Assembly: GCA_020073615.1 (NCBI GenBank)
Contig: JAIQEX010000007.1
Coordinates: 28,683 to 92,682 of the forward strand
Length of the DNA stretch: 64,000 bases
Source: Terriglobia bacterium
GTDB lineage: Bacteria > Acidobacteriota > Terriglobia > Bryobacterales > Bryobacteraceae
Direction: 5' to 3'
Position 1 is the stretch's first letter; every line of letters begins with the position of its first letter. Under the pieces are notes generated by a model, which ran no database searches, was not told the origin of the DNA, and saw only the letters and a program-made list of their open reading frames with translations. This document shows positions 38,949-48,253 of this stretch, piece after piece. The position numbers and the translations under genes are program-made.

Positions 38949-39203
38949 TCAGATTCCCAGGTCCTTGAACAGCGCGGCCGCGGAATTCAGGCGCTTGCCC
39001 TTGCCTTTGTTGGCGGCGCGCATGGCCCGCTCGGTCGTTGCGTTCGGGACCTTCACCTCGAATGGAAGGGCCCTCTCCGCGGCCACGCGGACCAGCAGCA
39101 TGCGCACGGCGTCGGACACGGAGATCCCCATCCCGGCCAGCGTCTTCGCGGCCCTCCGCTTCGTCTTCTCATCCACGCGAACGTGAACCATCGCCGTCGC
39201 CAT
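38949..39203 (-). CDS. RelB/DinJ-family antitoxin
   Basis: 84 residues. N-terminal ribbon-helix-helix DNA-binding segment (MVHVRVDEKTKRRAAKTLAG, GISVSDAVRMLLVRVA), then the family linker LPFEVKVPNATTERAM and a C-terminal toxin-binding tail. AGGGG precedes the ATG at 39203. With its toxin partner damaged, it may persist as an orphan antitoxin or regulator. It starts 33 bp after the S53 protease stop, same strand. Confidence 0.85.
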   Translation of the reverse strand: MATAMVHVRVDEKTKRRAAKTLAGMGISVSDAVRMLLVRVAAERALPFEVKVPNATTERAMRAANKGKGKRLNSAAALFKDLGI

Positions 39204-39236
39204 GATTGGACACCCCTGAGATACATTGTATCTCAC

Positions 39237-42200
39237 TCATGGAACGGTCACGGTGATTGGCGTCGAGGATGTCGTGACGCCGTCGCTGGCCGTCAGATTG
39301 ATGGTCCACTTTCCGCTCGGCGCAGTGGCGGCGGGCTTGAGCGTCAATGTGGTTGCCCAGTTGCCCAGCGCGGAAAACGTGCTGGGCGCGAAGGTCGCGA
39401 TGATGCCAGCCGGAAGCCCGGTGACGCGGAGATTCACCGCGCCGGCTATCGGCCCCGCGATTTTCACGGTCACCGGGACGGGCATGGAGCCTCCCTTGGC
39501 AACCGTGACGGATGTGCCCGCCGGCAGGACGAGCAGCGGCGCGGACTTGACCGTCACGGCCACCGCCACGGTCTTGGTCACCCCGCCGGCCGATGCCGAA
39601 ACGTAAATTGTCCGGACCCCGGCGGCGACGGTCGCAGCGGCGCTGATGGCGACGGTGCTCGAACCCGCCCCCGGCGCGGCGAGAGAAGCCGGGGAGAAAG
39701 TTGCGGTGATGCCGGCCGCAAGCCCCGTGGCCCCGAAAGTCACCGGGGCGTTGAACCCGCCCGCCACCGAGATGGTGGCTTTCAACGTGGCGCTGCCGCC
39801 TTGCACTACGCTCAACGCGGAGGCGCCGGGAGTCAGGGAGAGGGACGGCGGAACCGCCACCGTCACCTGGAGCTTCATGGTGCGGCTGAGCGAACCTCCC
39901 GCGGCGGTCACCACCACGGTGTAAGTGCCGGGTGCAGCCGCGGCCGCCGCGGTGAGCGTGAGCACGCTGGTCCCCGAACCCGGGGCCGGAAGCGTGGCCG
40001 GCGTAAAGCTGGCGGAGAGTCCGGCCGGCAGACCGCTGGCCGAAAGGGTCACCGCCGAGCTGAACCCGTTGAGTACCGACACCTGCGCGAAGGCGGCCGC
40101 AGCCGCGTTCTGCAGCACGGTGAGGTTGTAGGAAGCGGCGCCCAAGCTGAAATCCGGGGCCTTCCATACCGTGAGGCTCATAGTTGTGCTGGAGGTGAGC
40201 GACCCGCCGGCGGCGGTCAACGTGACCGTATACGTGCCCGGCAATGCCGCGGCCGAGGCCGCCGCCGTCAGCACGCTGGAACCCGCCCCGGGTGCGGCGA
40301 AGCTTGCGGGCGCGTAGCTCACCGTCACCCCCATGGGCAGATTGGAAGCGCTGAGCGTGATGCCGGAGCTGAACCCGCCGCCCACGCTCACCGTCACCAG
40401 GGTTGAAGCGGATGCGGCGGAAGAGAATCTCAGCGTGGCAGAGCTTGCCAGCAGTTTCACGAAAGGAGCGGCCGTCACGGTAACGGCGATGGTGGATTGG
40501 CGGCTGACGCCTGTCCCGGTCGCAGTCACGGTCACACTGTAGGTGCCGGGCGCGGTGGTGGCAGCGGCGGTGAAAGTCACCGTGGACGTGCCGAGGCCGG
40601 GCGCGGGCAGCGTAGCCGGCGCAAAGCCTGCCGTCAGGCCGGCCGGCAGACCGCTGGCCGACAAGGCGATCGCGGAGCTAAAACCGTTGGTCAGGGTGAT
40701 GCTCACCGCCACCGGGGCGCCCTTGCCGGCCTGCACCTGCACGCTGCCGGTGGCCGGCGTGAGCTGGAAGTCCGGCTGCGCCTTTACGTTGGTCCAACGG
40801 GTCGCCATCTGGTACGCATCCACCGAACCGAGGCCGGTGGCCAGGTCGAAGCCCGCGGCCGCGGAGTAGCCGCTAGTGCCGGGCACGGCGTTGCTGCCGG
40901 TCGAGATATCGTGGAAGATGGACGCACCGCCGGCGGCCTGCTGCGCCGCCAGCCGGTAGAACGAAGTGTTGGCGTTGCCCTGCCGGCTGCCGGTTTGTTG
41001 CACCACCAGCGCCATCAGGCTGGCGAAGGCGGGTGAAGATGCGGACGTGCCGCCCACGGCGTAGAGGCCGCCGTTCTGGACAACCAGGTAGGCGACGTGG
41101 CCGGCCGCGGAAAGCGACACGTCCGGGATGTCGCGGACACCGTCGGCCGGTACGCCCGGCCCGCTCTGCCACGATGGCTTTGCGTAGATCGCGCTGGCGC
41201 CGCCACCCGTTGCCCACAATCCCCGGCCTCCCGCTCCGGCGCTCTCGTTCCACACCGTCTCGGGGATGTAGCTCAGGGCCGAAAGCAGGTTCGATGCGGT
41301 ACCGAGCGGGGACCAGTACAGGCCCGGGTTCTGGGTGTCGTTGAACTGGGTGCCGCCCACGGCCACGTTGTAGGGCGTCGATGCCAGCCCGTTTACGGCC
41401 CGCGCGTAGACGGCCTTGGAAGCCGAGGCGCCGTCGCAACCCGCCGCGCCGCTGTCGCCCGAGGAGACAAATGCGGTGATACCCTGCGCGGCGGCCTGCT
41501 GGTAGAGGTTCTTCCAGAACAGGTTCTCCGCCGCGCCCAGAAACGCTTCGCAGTTGCCGAAGCTGGTGGTCATCGCCGAGGCCAGGTTGTTGTTCACGAT
41601 ATACTGTGCCGAGAGGTCCACCCCGTCGGTTGTGCTGGTACCCTTGCTGATCACCAGCTTCACCGTGGCCTTCCTGGCCACGGCGCCGGCCCACTCCACG
41701 TCCAGCAACGCTTCGGTCGCTTCGGACTGGCTGTAGATGCCCGGGTCCGGCCCATTCAGCACGATCGCCGGGTTATTGGCCGGCAGCCCCATCAGGCTGC
41801 GGAACTGCGTCACATCGGCGAGGTTGATATTCGTGCGCGCCACCACGGCGATGGTTTGGCCGGCGCCGTCGATGCCGCTCTGGTACAGCGGGTTGACATT
41901 GTAGATCACGCTGAAATCGGCGGGAGAAAGGTAGTGGTAGCCGGAAGAGGAGGTCATCTCGGGCGCGATACGCCCGCTGTTCAGCGGCTGCCGCCCGAAG
42001 TCGTGCAGGGTCGAGATGCCGCCCACCAGCCCGGCCAGCGCCCGCGGAATCTCCACGTCACTGGCGTTGGCGAGGTGTCTGGTTCCGTTCACCCGGTAGT
42101 GGCGCAGTTGCGTGTGGAAAGCCGATTCCACCTGCGATGCCGTGCCGCTAAAGACGATCGACCGCCGCCCGGCAGGCACTTCGTCCACCGTAAAACCGTG

Positions 42201-42551
42201 CCTTTCCAGCCAGCGTGTGACTTCCGCCAGATCGCTCTCGGAGGTTCCGAACCGGCTGCCGAACTCTTCGGGCGTCAGCCATCGTTGGTATTCCGGGGAG
42301 GCGGGATCGTGTTGCGATTCCAGCAACGCGTTCAGCTCCTGCTGCTGGCCGGCATCCGGGGTGAGCACCAGGATCATGCGATCGAGGGCCTGTTCCGGCG
42401 CCACCGCGCCGGCGTCGTACTCGCGAACGGCCAGCGGGTGCCGGTTTCCGGGCAATCGGACACGCTGCTGATCGTCCACGTATTGGGTGATGCGGGTTTG
42501 GGCAAACAGCGCCGGCATGCACAGTGCCAGAGCGACAAGAGATTTGAGCAT
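39237..42551 (-). CDS. Secreted S53 (sedolisin/kumamolisin) protease with C-terminal Ig-like repeats
   Basis: 1104 residues. Signal peptide (SLVALALCMPALFA), then the pro-kumamolisin activation domain (about 45-180; PASPEYQRWLTPEEFGSRFG). The S53 catalytic domain spans about 205-590, with the Glu/Asp pair in SEATEALLDVEWAGA and nucleophile Ser in VGGTSASSPAFASL. About five Ig-like or NEW-type beta repeats of roughly 85 residues follow, each with LSASGLPAGLTA-like and TYTVTVTA-like strands. Sedolisins are acid-active serine-carboxyl peptidases, fitting an acidic-soil bacterium. The repeats probably bind surfaces or polymers. Confidence 0.93.
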   Translation of the reverse strand: MLKSLVALALCMPALFAQTRITQYVDDQQRVRLPGNRHPLAVREYDAGAVAPEQALDRMILVLTPDAGQQQELNALLESQHDPASPEYQRWLTPEEFGSRFGTSESDLAEVTRWLERHGFTVDEVPAGRRSIVFSGTASQVESAFHTQLRHYRVNGTRHLANASDVEIPRALAGLVGGISTLHDFGRQPLNSGRIAPEMTSSSGYHYLSPADFSVIYNVNPLYQSGIDGAGQTIAVVARTNINLADVTQFRSLMGLPANNPAIVLNGPDPGIYSQSEATEALLDVEWAGAVARKATVKLVISKGTSTTDGVDLSAQYIVNNNLASAMTTSFGNCEAFLGAAENLFWKNLYQQAAAQGITAFVSSGDSGAAGCDGASASKAVYARAVNGLASTPYNVAVGGTQFNDTQNPGLYWSPLGTASNLLSALSYIPETVWNESAGAGGRGLWATGGGASAIYAKPSWQSGPGVPADGVRDIPDVSLSAAGHVAYLVVQNGGLYAVGGTSASSPAFASLMALVVQQTGSRQGNANTSFYRLAAQQAAGGASIFHDISTGSNAVPGTSGYSAAAGFDLATGLGSVDAYQMATRWTNVKAQPDFQLTPATGSVQVQAGKGAPVAVSITLTNGFSSAIALSASGLPAGLTAGFAPATLPAPGLGTSTVTFTAAATTAPGTYSVTVTATGTGVSRQSTIAVTVTAAPFVKLLASSATLRFSSAASASTLVTVSVGGGFSSGITLSASNLPMGVTVSYAPASFAAPGAGSSVLTAAASAAALPGTYTVTLTAAGGSLTSSTTMSLTVWKAPDFSLGAASYNLTVLQNAAAAAFAQVSVLNGFSSAVTLSASGLPAGLSASFTPATLPAPGSGTSVLTLTAAAAAAPGTYTVVVTAAGGSLSRTMKLQVTVAVPPSLSLTPGASALSVVQGGSATLKATISVAGGFNAPVTFGATGLAAGITATFSPASLAAPGAGSSTVAISAAATVAAGVRTIYVSASAGGVTKTVAVAVTVKSAPLLVLPAGTSVTVAKGGSMPVPVTVKIAGPIAGAVNLRVTGLPAGIIATFAPSTFSALGNWATTLTLKPAATAPSGKWTINLTASDGVTTSSTPITVTVP

Positions 42552-42638
42552 TTGATTTGCTCATCGACCGTCCCTGGAGGTCTTTGAGGAGTGAATGTAC
42601 TGAATCAGGGCGATGTAACTGCCCTACACTAGAGTTTG

Positions 42639-44489
42639 ATGCGCCTCCGTCCGGCTGCCCAAGCCTTGTCCGTCCTCGTCCTGCTGGCCGTGCGCCTCGC
42701 CGCCCAGCAGTCCTCCTGCGCCAACACCGCCGCTTATTCCCCCTGCGAGCTGCTTTTCGAGCTCAGCGAAAAGGACGCCGCCGCCCACCCCAGTCCCTAC
42801 GCTACCGTCGATCTGCGCGTGGAGTTCCGCTCGCCGCGCCATCGCACCTACGCCATCCCCGGGTTTTGGGACGGCGGCCGCCGCATGGTGGTTCGTTTCG
42901 CGCCCACCGAAGGCGGCGACTGGGACTACCACGTGACCAGCAACCTGGCCGCATGGAACGATAAGACCGCCACCTTCACCGCCGCCAGTTCCGAAGCGCC
43001 CGGCTTCCTGCGCGCGGCCAACAAGCATCACTGGGCCTACACCGAGCGCGACGCCCGCGGGCTCGACCGGCCGCACCTGTGGATGGGCGTGAGCGAGCCG
43101 CGCTTCGCCGTTCTCGATGACGCCGCCTTTCGCGCCGTAGCCGATGCGCGCGCCGCGCAGAAGTTCACCCACCTGCGCGGCCTGATGATGGACCAGGCTT
43201 CCGGCACGGCGCTCTACCAGTCGCCCGATGTGCCGAACCTGGCCCAGTTCCAGCGGCTCGACGCCCGCGTCCGCTATCTGAACCAGAAGGGGCTAGTGGC
43301 CGATCTCGTCCTGGCGCGCGGCCCCGGCGATCTGGTGCAGGCTTTCCCCGGCTGGGAGCAGCGCCGCCGCTTCATCCGCTACCTGGCCGGGCGCTACGCC
43401 GCCCTGAATGTCACCTGGCAGCTCGTGGATCAGTTCGAAGACTTTCCCGACGGCCGCGCGCTGCTGAAGGAAATCGGCGGCGTGCTCAAGCAGGCGGACC
43501 CCTACCAGCATCCGCGCACCGCCGGGGCGCGCACCACCTCCGCCCCGCTGCTCGACGACGGCTGGATGGACTTCGCGGCCTATGGCACCGCGGACGACAA
43601 CGTGGGCGCCATCGAGCACCAGCTCTACGCCGTGCCTTTCGTAAACCTGAACTTCGGACGCGAAGACAGCGGGGCAGGGAAGCCCGGGCCGAACGACCTG
43701 GATGCCGCCCAATTCCGCCGCCGCCTGTGGAACGCCACCATGGACGGCCAGTATGTCACCTACGCCAACACCGGCACCGGCGCGCAGTACGCGAATTCGC
43801 CCGGCGCCAGGGCCATGACCGTGTGGTTCGATCTGCTCTCCGGCACGCGCCACTGGGAGCTGGAACCGTACTTCGACGTAGACAACGGCCGCGCCGTGGC
43901 GCTCGAAGACACCGAGTACGTGGTCTACGTGGAGAAGCCCGGGCCCATGGAGCTGATCGTCGAGAAGCACAGCTACGACGTGGTCTGGATCAACCCCATC
44001 GACGGGGAAGCGACGCGCAGCAAAAAGAAATTCTCGGGCGACCATTTCACCGGCGAGCCGCCCGACCGCGCGCACGACTGGCTGCTGCACCTAGTGCGCG
44101 AGGGCCATATGGAGAGCATGAACCGGTCCTACAAGTTCGATTCACGCGACCCGCCGCTGGCGCTCCAGGAGATCGAGTCCAACAGTCCCAAGGTGCCGTT
44201 CGCCATCGAGCAGCCCACGGGGGATCTCTCGGTCTCCAAGCCGGCAACCTATTCCGCCAAGATCACCAAGGAGACGCGCGCCACGCGGTCCATGATGTGG
44301 CTCTGGACCGGTGAAGTGGCGGCCGATGGCCAGGGGTACCGCGTGCTCGCCACCGGCCAGAAGGCCAGCCAGCCGGCACCCGCGGACCTGGCCAGAAACT
44401 TTCCGGCGGTCATGCACCTGCGCCTGTATGGCATGAACGCCAACGGAAAGGTCTACGAGCTGGACACGGCTTGCGGTCTGGAGAAGTGA
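42639..44489 (+). CDS. Exported DUF5060 / apiosidase-like (GH140-type) protein
   Basis: 616 residues. Signal peptide (LSVLVLLAVRLAAQ), then a DUF5060-like beta domain (VEFRSPRHRTYAIPGFWDGG, PTEGGDWDYHVTSN). A barrel region follows, of the apiosidase-like DUF4038 type (HHWAYTERD, FTHLRGLMMDQ, WQLVDQFEDFPDGRALLKEI), and a C-terminal collagen-binding-like domain. Assignment to GH140 is by overall layout; catalytic acids were not verified. ATG at 42639; a TTG three bases upstream is an alternative. Its stop overlaps the GTG of tsaB. Confidence 0.72.
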   Translation: MRLRPAAQALSVLVLLAVRLAAQQSSCANTAAYSPCELLFELSEKDAAAHPSPYATVDLRVEFRSPRHRTYAIPGFWDGGRRMVVRFAPTEGGDWDYHVTSNLAAWNDKTATFTAASSEAPGFLRAANKHHWAYTERDARGLDRPHLWMGVSEPRFAVLDDAAFRAVADARAAQKFTHLRGLMMDQASGTALYQSPDVPNLAQFQRLDARVRYLNQKGLVADLVLARGPGDLVQAFPGWEQRRRFIRYLAGRYAALNVTWQLVDQFEDFPDGRALLKEIGGVLKQADPYQHPRTAGARTTSAPLLDDGWMDFAAYGTADDNVGAIEHQLYAVPFVNLNFGREDSGAGKPGPNDLDAAQFRRRLWNATMDGQYVTYANTGTGAQYANSPGARAMTVWFDLLSGTRHWELEPYFDVDNGRAVALEDTEYVVYVEKPGPMELIVEKHSYDVVWINPIDGEATRSKKKFSGDHFTGEPPDRAHDWLLHLVREGHMESMNRSYKFDSRDPPLALQEIESNSPKVPFAIEQPTGDLSVSKPATYSAKITKETRATRSMMWLWTGEVAADGQGYRVLATGQKASQPAPADLARNFPAVMHLRLYGMNANGKVYELDTACGLEK

Positions 44490-45145
44490 GCCCGCTGATT
44501 CTGGCGGTCGACACCACGCATGAATTCGGCAGCATCGCGCTGGCCCGCGGCGGCGAGCTCCTTGAGGAGATCAAACTGCACGCGCCCACCGGCTTTGCGC
44601 ACGTGCTCTACCGGCACCTGGCGCAACTGCTCGGCCGTCACGGAGTGAAGGTCATGGATATCGACCGCTTCGCCGCGGCTGCCGGCCCCGGTTCGTTCAC
44701 CGGCGTGCGCGTGGGACTGGCGTGCGTGAAAGGCCTGGCGGAGGCGGCGGGCAAGCCCGCCGTGGCGGTTTCCAATCTCCAGGCGCTCTCCACGTTCGGC
44801 GCCGCCCCCTTGCGCGCGGTGGTGCTCGACGCGCGCCGCGGCGAAATCTACGGCGCGGTGTACGACCAGGCGGCCCGCCTAGTAGCGCCGGAAACCGTGG
44901 CGAAGTTCGCGGCGTGGCTGGCCACCCTGCCCGAGGGAGAGCTGGAGTTCATCGCGGCCGATTTCACGCCGTTCCGCGCCGCCCTCGAGGGGACACGCTT
45001 CGCGCGCGCCCCCGTCGTCACCGCGCCCGGCGCACTGGCCGCAGCCATCGCCCGCCTGGCCCTCGCCGCAGTCCCCCAGGATCCCGCCGCGCTCGATGCC
45101 AATTACGTCCGGCGCTCCGACGCCGAGCTGTTCTGGAAGGAGTAG
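44486..45145 (+). CDS. tsaB: tRNA t6A synthesis protein TsaB (YeaZ)
   Basis: 219 residues with ILAVDTTHEFGSIALARG at the start, AAAGPGSFTGVRVGLACVKG and VVLDARRGEIYGAVYD. TsaB is the non-catalytic dimerising partner of TsaD in threonylcarbamoyl-adenosine (t6A37) formation. The GTG start overlaps the preceding stop (GTGA). No tsaD, tsaE or rimI gene is in the window. The coupling of a housekeeping tRNA-modification gene to a secreted glycosidase-like gene is odd. Confidence 0.92.
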   Translation: MSPLILAVDTTHEFGSIALARGGELLEEIKLHAPTGFAHVLYRHLAQLLGRHGVKVMDIDRFAAAAGPGSFTGVRVGLACVKGLAEAAGKPAVAVSNLQALSTFGAAPLRAVVLDARRGEIYGAVYDQAARLVAPETVAKFAAWLATLPEGELEFIAADFTPFRAALEGTRFARAPVVTAPGALAAAIARLALAAVPQDPAALDANYVRRSDAELFWKE

Positions 45146-45160
45146 TGCGCCCTTCCGCCC

Positions 45161-45622
45161 CTACTGCGTCACCTTCACCACGAAGTAGGCGATCTCCTTG
45201 CCCGCATCGACTTTCACCCAGTGGGCCGTCTTGGCGGGAATGGCCACCACGTCGCCCGGGCCGATCTTCTTTTCCATTCCGCCGGTGATCGAAGTGCCGC
45301 GGATTTCGTTGGGCGCGATGGTCTTGCCGTCTACCAACTGGCCGCCGTAGACCAGCGTGGCTTCGCCCGTCTCCACCACGAATACGTCGGCCTGGGTCTC
45401 GTGAAACTCCGCCTGGCCCGTGGCCTTGCGGAACACCTCGATAAACGAGTAGTTGCCCGCACCGGGCAGCGGTGCGGTAGCGGTCTGGGTCTCGTTCAGT
45501 TTGGGGGTAAGAGTCTTGGCAAGCGCCTTCAATTCGGCGGCTTTCCAGATGTGGAATCCCTCGGGATCGGCCGCCCATGCGGTAATCCCCACAAACAGCA
45601 GCGCAGTCGGTAGTAGCTTCAT
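45161..45622 (-). CDS. Exported cupin-domain protein
   Basis: 153 residues. Signal peptide (LLPTALLFVGITAWAA), then a single cupin barrel with HETQADVFVVETGEATLVYG and PGDVVAIPAKTAHWVKV; the metal His of both motifs are present. Cupins of this sort bind small ligands or act as isomerases; no substrate is suggested. It converges on tsaB with a 15-bp gap. Confidence 0.82.
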   Translation of the reverse strand: MKLLPTALLFVGITAWAADPEGFHIWKAAELKALAKTLTPKLNETQTATAPLPGAGNYSFIEVFRKATGQAEFHETQADVFVVETGEATLVYGGQLVDGKTIAPNEIRGTSITGGMEKKIGPGDVVAIPAKTAHWVKVDAGKEIAYFVVKVTQ

Positions 45623-45667
45623 TACTGGAGTGTAGCTCAGGAGTGAGCCGATCGCTGAATGTCGAAG

Positions 45668-48253
45668 CTATCTTGCCGCGATGACGAACGGCGCACTGGC
45701 CGAGCCGTCCAGCGCCACCACTACCGGCACCTGGGCGCCGCCGAACGATTGGCTGAGGGCGAACTGGATCTGCAACGTGCCCGCTGGTGCACTCGCCGGC
45801 GCCGGCGCGATCTGCTGCACCGTCATGGGCACGCCGGAGACGGTTACTTGCACGCGGCCCGGTGTTGCGGCGGCGGCCGGATCGAGATTGGTCACCAGCA
45901 CACTCAGCATGTCGCCGGGATCGGCCGGATGGGTGGCGTCGACCGCCCCATCGGCATCGCTCACGCCCGCGATCTCAGCCGGCGGGTTCTCGATCTGCAA
46001 GCGCACGGGGAACGCGCTCGCCGAACCGTTGTTCAGATTGAGCGTCGCGGCCCCCCCGCCGAAGCCGGCGGGAATCTGGAAGTTGATCTGGGTCGCCGAA
46101 GCAAACAACGCCGGGATCGTGACGCCGTTCAACGTCAGTTGCAGATTCGCGGGCGAAGGAGCCAGATTGCTCCCATAGAGCGTGACATAGCCCAGCGGGT
46201 TGAATGGCCCCGGCAGGTTGGTAGCGCCGTTCACGACGAAGGCGATGGCGGGCGAGGCGGGATTCACCGGCTGGATCTGGAATGCCGCGGGCTGCGACAT
46301 CACCTGGAATCCCGAGATCACGCTGACTTCCGACGCGCCCACCGTAGCGTTGGGCGCCACCACCACATTCACCGCCAGGTGGTTCGCGCTCAGTACCCAA
46401 ACGCGGCGAACCGTGACATCGCTGGTTCCGAATCCGACGCTCACCTGGCCATTGACGAAATTCGTGTTCGCAGCCGTGATATCGATGGTCGCAGCCATGC
46501 CAATGGGACTCGATCCGGCCGCCAGCGAAGCCGGGCTGACCGTTACGATTTGCGGCACGGGGCTCGCCGCGTAGACGAACTGCGGAGGGGCCGGCGATTG
46601 CAGGAACATCGAGTTCTGCCCGTCGCTGTTGAACACCGTGAGGAGGGAGGTCTGCCCGCTGGTGCCCGGCGGCGGGTTTACGGTGATGGAGCCCTGCGCG
46701 TCGTCGCCGCTGAACGGCGCCGCCACAGCGGCCGGCAAGCCGTCGAAGTAGACGCGGCTGTCGGCTCCCAGACCGGCGCCCGCGATGGTCACGCCGCCGT
46801 CGTTGTTCGGCGTCTGCGAATTGATCTGCGGCGGGCCTTTGGCCACCAGGTTGATGGCGTCGGGGAGAACGTAAATGTCGTCGCCGAAATTGAAAACCAG
46901 GTGGCGCGGACCGGGCGCGGGCAATGCCGCCGGGAAGAAATAGAGCGCCACGCCCGTGGTGACCTGGCTCACGATCGTGTTAAAGCCGCCTCCCAGGATG
47001 GTCACCGATTGCGGGTCGGGCATGCTGCCCGCATTGGGCTGCGCCACCAGCGTGTAATACGGACTCGCGATATTCACGTAAGCGGGCGTGATTGCGAGCG
47101 ATCCGGTGGCCGTGTACGTGCGCTGGCTGGGATCGAGAAAGCTGTACGTGACGATATCGTAGGCCGGCACAGACGGCCGCGGCTGCACGGCAAAGTTCTG
47201 ATTGGTGAAGGGGGCCGTGGTGGCATCCACGGTGAACGTGGCCGCCCGCTGCGGGTCGGCCGTGCCGGGGTAGAACACCGTCTGAAAATATCCGCTGGGG
47301 CCGGGTAGCGCCTTGCCGCTCGCATCCACCGGCAGCGCAATGCCGGTGTTGTTCGCCGTGATGGCGTCGGGCGGCAGCGGATGCACGTAGAGCAGGTACT
47401 GGTTGGGCGGCAGCCCGTTGATGGTGTAGGTGCCGTCGGGATTGGTCAGCGCGCTGACCGCCGGCCCGGTGGGCGGGATGGCCACGACCGAAGCCAGGGG
47501 TACCGGCTGATTGCCGGCCGTCACCTTTCCGGAGATCGATCCGAGACTGGCCGCCCAGCCGGCCTTGCCGTACAGCACCGAAAGCGCGGCCATGTCGTCG
47601 GCGTCCAGGGGCCGCGCCCGCGAGGTGTTGCGGATCACGTCCTGCGACATCGCCGCCGCGGTCCAGGTGTGCTGCAACCCCAGCGCATGGCCGAACTCGT
47701 GCACCGCCGTGGTGTAGTACGCTTCCAGGTTGCTCGGGCCGGGGCCGTTGTTGGGATTGGTGTTGTTGGTGAGGATCACCATCCCGCGCGATACCGGAAG
47801 AAACGGCCCGTTCTGTCCCGTGCTCACGATAGCGTTCGCCGATACCACGGGCGCGCCCAGCCCTAACAGGCCAGGGCTCAGGTCCTGGAAGACCACGTCT
47901 CCCCCGGCCGTCTTCGCCGCCGGGTTCGGCGAAGCCTCGAGACCGCCGAACGCCACCCGCAGATCCGAGGTGGGCACCGAATTCCATGCCGCCGCAGCCT
48001 GCTTGATCTGGCCCAGGATCGAGCCGAGACTGTCGTTGGCGGCATACGTCGCCGGACCCGCATCGCTGACCAGGAACGTGATGGTGTTGTTGGGCAGCGC
48101 CTTCAGGTCGAATGCTTCGGGAACCGCCGCCAGCGAGCCGTTGCGGTTCAGGTAGTGGATGTAGTGATAATACGCTTCGGCGGGCGTTCCCAGCAGCACC
48201 GCGGCTGCCGCTGCCGCGAAGATCCGGCCCACCCGCTGGCGATGCCCCATCAT
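45668..48253 (-). CDS. Secreted matrixin-like zinc metalloprotease with carboxypeptidase-regulatory and IPT-like domains
   Basis: 861 residues. Signal peptide (RIFAAAAAAVLLGTPAEA), then an M10-like catalytic region with the zinc motif TTAVHEFGHALGLQHTW and a downstream Met (AAAMSQDVI). A carboxypeptidase-regulatory-like domain follows at about 235-300 (ISGKVTAGNQPVPLASVVAI), then IPT/TIG-like beta domains and an Acidobacteriota-type C-terminal module (AIAFVVNGATNLPGPFNPLG, GYVTLYGSNLAP). Start overlaps the stop of the upstream gene (ATGA), so the two are coupled. Confidence 0.88.
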   Translation of the reverse strand: MMGHRQRVGRIFAAAAAAVLLGTPAEAYYHYIHYLNRNGSLAAVPEAFDLKALPNNTITFLVSDAGPATYAANDSLGSILGQIKQAAAAWNSVPTSDLRVAFGGLEASPNPAAKTAGGDVVFQDLSPGLLGLGAPVVSANAIVSTGQNGPFLPVSRGMVILTNNTNPNNGPGPSNLEAYYTTAVHEFGHALGLQHTWTAAAMSQDVIRNTSRARPLDADDMAALSVLYGKAGWAASLGSISGKVTAGNQPVPLASVVAIPPTGPAVSALTNPDGTYTINGLPPNQYLLYVHPLPPDAITANNTGIALPVDASGKALPGPSGYFQTVFYPGTADPQRAATFTVDATTAPFTNQNFAVQPRPSVPAYDIVTYSFLDPSQRTYTATGSLAITPAYVNIASPYYTLVAQPNAGSMPDPQSVTILGGGFNTIVSQVTTGVALYFFPAALPAPGPRHLVFNFGDDIYVLPDAINLVAKGPPQINSQTPNNDGGVTIAGAGLGADSRVYFDGLPAAVAAPFSGDDAQGSITVNPPPGTSGQTSLLTVFNSDGQNSMFLQSPAPPQFVYAASPVPQIVTVSPASLAAGSSPIGMAATIDITAANTNFVNGQVSVGFGTSDVTVRRVWVLSANHLAVNVVVAPNATVGASEVSVISGFQVMSQPAAFQIQPVNPASPAIAFVVNGATNLPGPFNPLGYVTLYGSNLAPSPANLQLTLNGVTIPALFASATQINFQIPAGFGGGAATLNLNNGSASAFPVRLQIENPPAEIAGVSDADGAVDATHPADPGDMLSVLVTNLDPAAAATPGRVQVTVSGVPMTVQQIAPAPASAPAGTLQIQFALSQSFGGAQVPVVVALDGSASAPFVIAAR

